Assembly (NCBI GenBank): GCA_019459185.1
Contig: JAIBEO010000244.1
Coordinates: 1 to 35,039, forward strand
Direction: 5' to 3'
Source: Rhizobium sp.
Lineage (GTDB): Bacteria; Pseudomonadota; Gammaproteobacteria; Xanthomonadales; Xanthomonadaceae
DNA length: 35,039 nucleotides
How positions within the stretch are numbered: the stretch's first letter is position 1; every line of letters begins with the position of its first letter. Made by a program: the position numbers and the translations under genes. The notes under the pieces are model-generated. The model ran no database searches. It was not told the DNA's origin and saw only the letters and a list, made by a program, of their open reading frames with translations. Shown in pieces: positions 33,916 to 35,039 of the stretch.

Positions 33916-34929
33916 ATGACCGTTTCCAAGCCCGCCTCCTCCCGCGCCTTGCGCTGGGGCATTGCCCTGGCCCTGGGCCTGAGCCTGGCCGCCTGCTCCA
34001 AGGACGAGGCCGCGCCTGCCGCCGCCGACGCCGAAAAGCCTGCCGCCGCCGCCGCGCAGCCGGCCGGACCAAGCGCCGAGGAAGTGGCCGCGCAGGAAGC
34101 CGCGCAGGCCGCCGAAGCCGCCCTGGCCGCCCTGGGCGCCGACGAACTGCGCAGCCGCGGCAGCCAGGCCCTGCGCGAACAGCGCCTGTATGCCCCGGCC
34201 GGCGACAACGCCATGGAGTACTACCTGGCCCTGCGCCAGAAGACCGACAAGCCCGATGCGTCCGCCGAGAGCGCGCTCATCGACCTGATGCCCTACGCCA
34301 TCATCGCCGCCGAGCAGGCCATCGGCCGCGAGGACTTCGTCGAAGCCGAGCGCCTGCGTTCGCTGATCGAGCGCACCGACGCCCAGACCCCGGCCCTGCC
34401 GCGCATCAAGGACTCGATCGCCAAGGGTCGCGCCGGCGTGGCCGAGCGCGCCGAGGCCGAGGCCGAGCGCCTGGCCCAGCGCGAGCGCGAAGCCGAAGCC
34501 GCCGCCCAGCGCGCCGCCCAGGAGGCCGCCGCCGCCGCCACCGCGGCCGCCCAGCCCACCGCGCCGGCCACCCCGGCGCCGCAGCCGGCCCAGCCCGCCC
34601 CGGCCCAGCCGGCCACCCCGCCGCCCGCGCAGCCGGCGCCCGCCGCGGCCCAGCCGGCCGCCCCGGCCCCGGCCCGCGCCAGCACCCCGGTCGCGGTGCG
34701 CGCGCCGCAGCCGTCCTACCCGCGTTCGGCCTACCGCAGCGGCGTGTCCGGCGAAGTGACGGTCGAGATCTCGATCGCCGCCGACGGCAGCGTCAGCAAC
34801 GTGCGCGTGGTGCGTTCGCAGCCGCGCGGCACCTTCGACCGCGAGGTTATCTCCACCGTGCGCGGCTGGCAGTTCGAGCCGATGGACGGCCCGGCCACGC
34901 TCACCCGCACCTTCACCTTCCGCCCGTAA
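33916..34929 (+). CDS. Lipoprotein with coiled coil and TonB C-terminal domain
   Basis: A 337-residue envelope protein. The lipoprotein signal has lipobox LAAC with Cys27 and Ser at +2, so outer-membrane sorting is expected by the Lol rule. Next come an Ala/Glu-rich region, a charged helical part and coiled coil (about 150-210), an Ala-Pro-Gln tract (about 213-263), and a TonB_C domain at about 268-337 (YPRSAYRSGVSGEVTVEISI, VRGWQFEPMDGP). Without a membrane helix it cannot work as a normal TonB that is driven by ExbB. ATG 33916 is chosen with GGGG nearby; a TTG at 33892 is less likely. It has its own promoter candidate and a strong terminator. Confidence 0.88.
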   Translation: MTVSKPASSRALRWGIALALGLSLAACSKDEAAPAAADAEKPAAAAAQPAGPSAEEVAAQEAAQAAEAALAALGADELRSRGSQALREQRLYAPAGDNAMEYYLALRQKTDKPDASAESALIDLMPYAIIAAEQAIGREDFVEAERLRSLIERTDAQTPALPRIKDSIAKGRAGVAERAEAEAERLAQREREAEAAAQRAAQEAAAAATAAAQPTAPATPAPQPAQPAPAQPATPPPAQPAPAAAQPAAPAPARASTPVAVRAPQPSYPRSAYRSGVSGEVTVEISIAADGSVSNVRVVRSQPRGTFDREVISTVRGWQFEPMDGPATLTRTFTFRP

Positions 34930-34953
34930 GCGGCAGGTCGCTGGAAAAGAAAA

Positions 34954-34978
34954 GGCCCGGCAATGCCGGGCCGTTTTT
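34954..34978 (+). terminator. Terminator after the TonB-domain lipoprotein
   Basis: A 9-bp GC-rich stem (34954-34962 with 34964-34972), one-base apex, then G and five T's. It lies 24 bases after the stop codon. Confidence 0.92.
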
Positions 34979-35014
34979 GTGGTTGTTTACCCAAGTCCCG
35001 CGCCGTCGCCCGGG

Positions 35015-35039
35015 CCCCCCCGGGGGGGGGGGGGGGGGG
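35015..35039. other. C7-G18 homopolymer at window end, likely artefact
   Basis: Seven C's run straight into 18 G's to the last base. Such a G run at an end is typical of two-colour sequencer dark-cycle reads or failed assembly; it should not be used for gene or repeat calls. Confidence 0.8.

Overview
The window is a GC-rich gammaproteobacterial chromosome segment that includes the replication-origin neighbourhood. The block mnmE-yidC-rnpA-rpmH / dnaA-dnaN-recF-gyrB, followed by a tonB-exbB-exbD-exbD-(exbD)-pdxJ cluster, is the arrangement I associate with Xanthomonadales (Lysobacteraceae/Xanthomonadaceae). An AsnC/Lrp regulator divergent from phenylalanine hydroxylase fits the same group. Genus cannot be told from the sequence alone. 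The last 18 bases are a pure G run after seven C's, so the right edge looks like a contig end with a sequencing artefact.

Layout. (1) 1-8475: an AsnC/Lrp regulator divergent from phhA with an 18-bp dyad between them; a membrane protein; a LuxR-type two-component pair; an AT-rich repeat and perfect 30-bp hairpin where the two-component operon meets an MgtC/DUF4010 membrane protein; then fbp, a 2OG-Fe(II) oxygenase and an M23 peptidase. (2) 8472-14520: a PA0069-type radical SAM protein, a cardiolipin-synthase-like phospholipase D, two small membrane proteins, and a large periplasmic beta-propeller/Y_Y_Y protein with a GGDEF output domain. (3) 14606-19671: pdxJ convergent with a Ton energy module (TPR lipo/periplasmic-type protein, TonB, ExbB and three ExbD paralogues, two of which share an exact 70-bp repeat). 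(4) 19862-23213: an ATP-grasp ligase coupled to an inactive-transglutaminase 7-TM protein, and a CPBP intramembrane protease. (5) 23230-33780: gyrB, recF, dnaN and dnaA on the minus strand, and rpmH, rnpA, yidC and mnmE on the plus strand, so transcription diverges from the dnaA region. (6) 33916-34929: a lipoprotein with a TonB C-terminal domain, then a strong terminator.

The origin region carries signals that go beyond the genes. The dnaA-dnaN gap has several near-consensus DnaA boxes beside an AT-rich patch. A perfect DnaA box lies upstream of dnaA. Two nearly perfect parS-like palindromes lie inside recF, both encoding the same peptide FHVE in the same frame. These suggest that initiation and centromere (ParB) loading sites are packed within about 4 kb.

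No CRISPR, insertion sequence, prophage, tRNA or rRNA was seen. No gap between genes exceeds 300 bases; the largest are 28160-28382, 25681-25884, 19672-19861 and 29715-29890, and what they hold is listed. I do not see a complete, clearly new multi-gene system. The strongest unexplained items are the repeat/hairpin at 4084-4210, the tri-ExbD Ton module with its 70-bp repeat, the TonB-domain lipoprotein and the recF parS pair.
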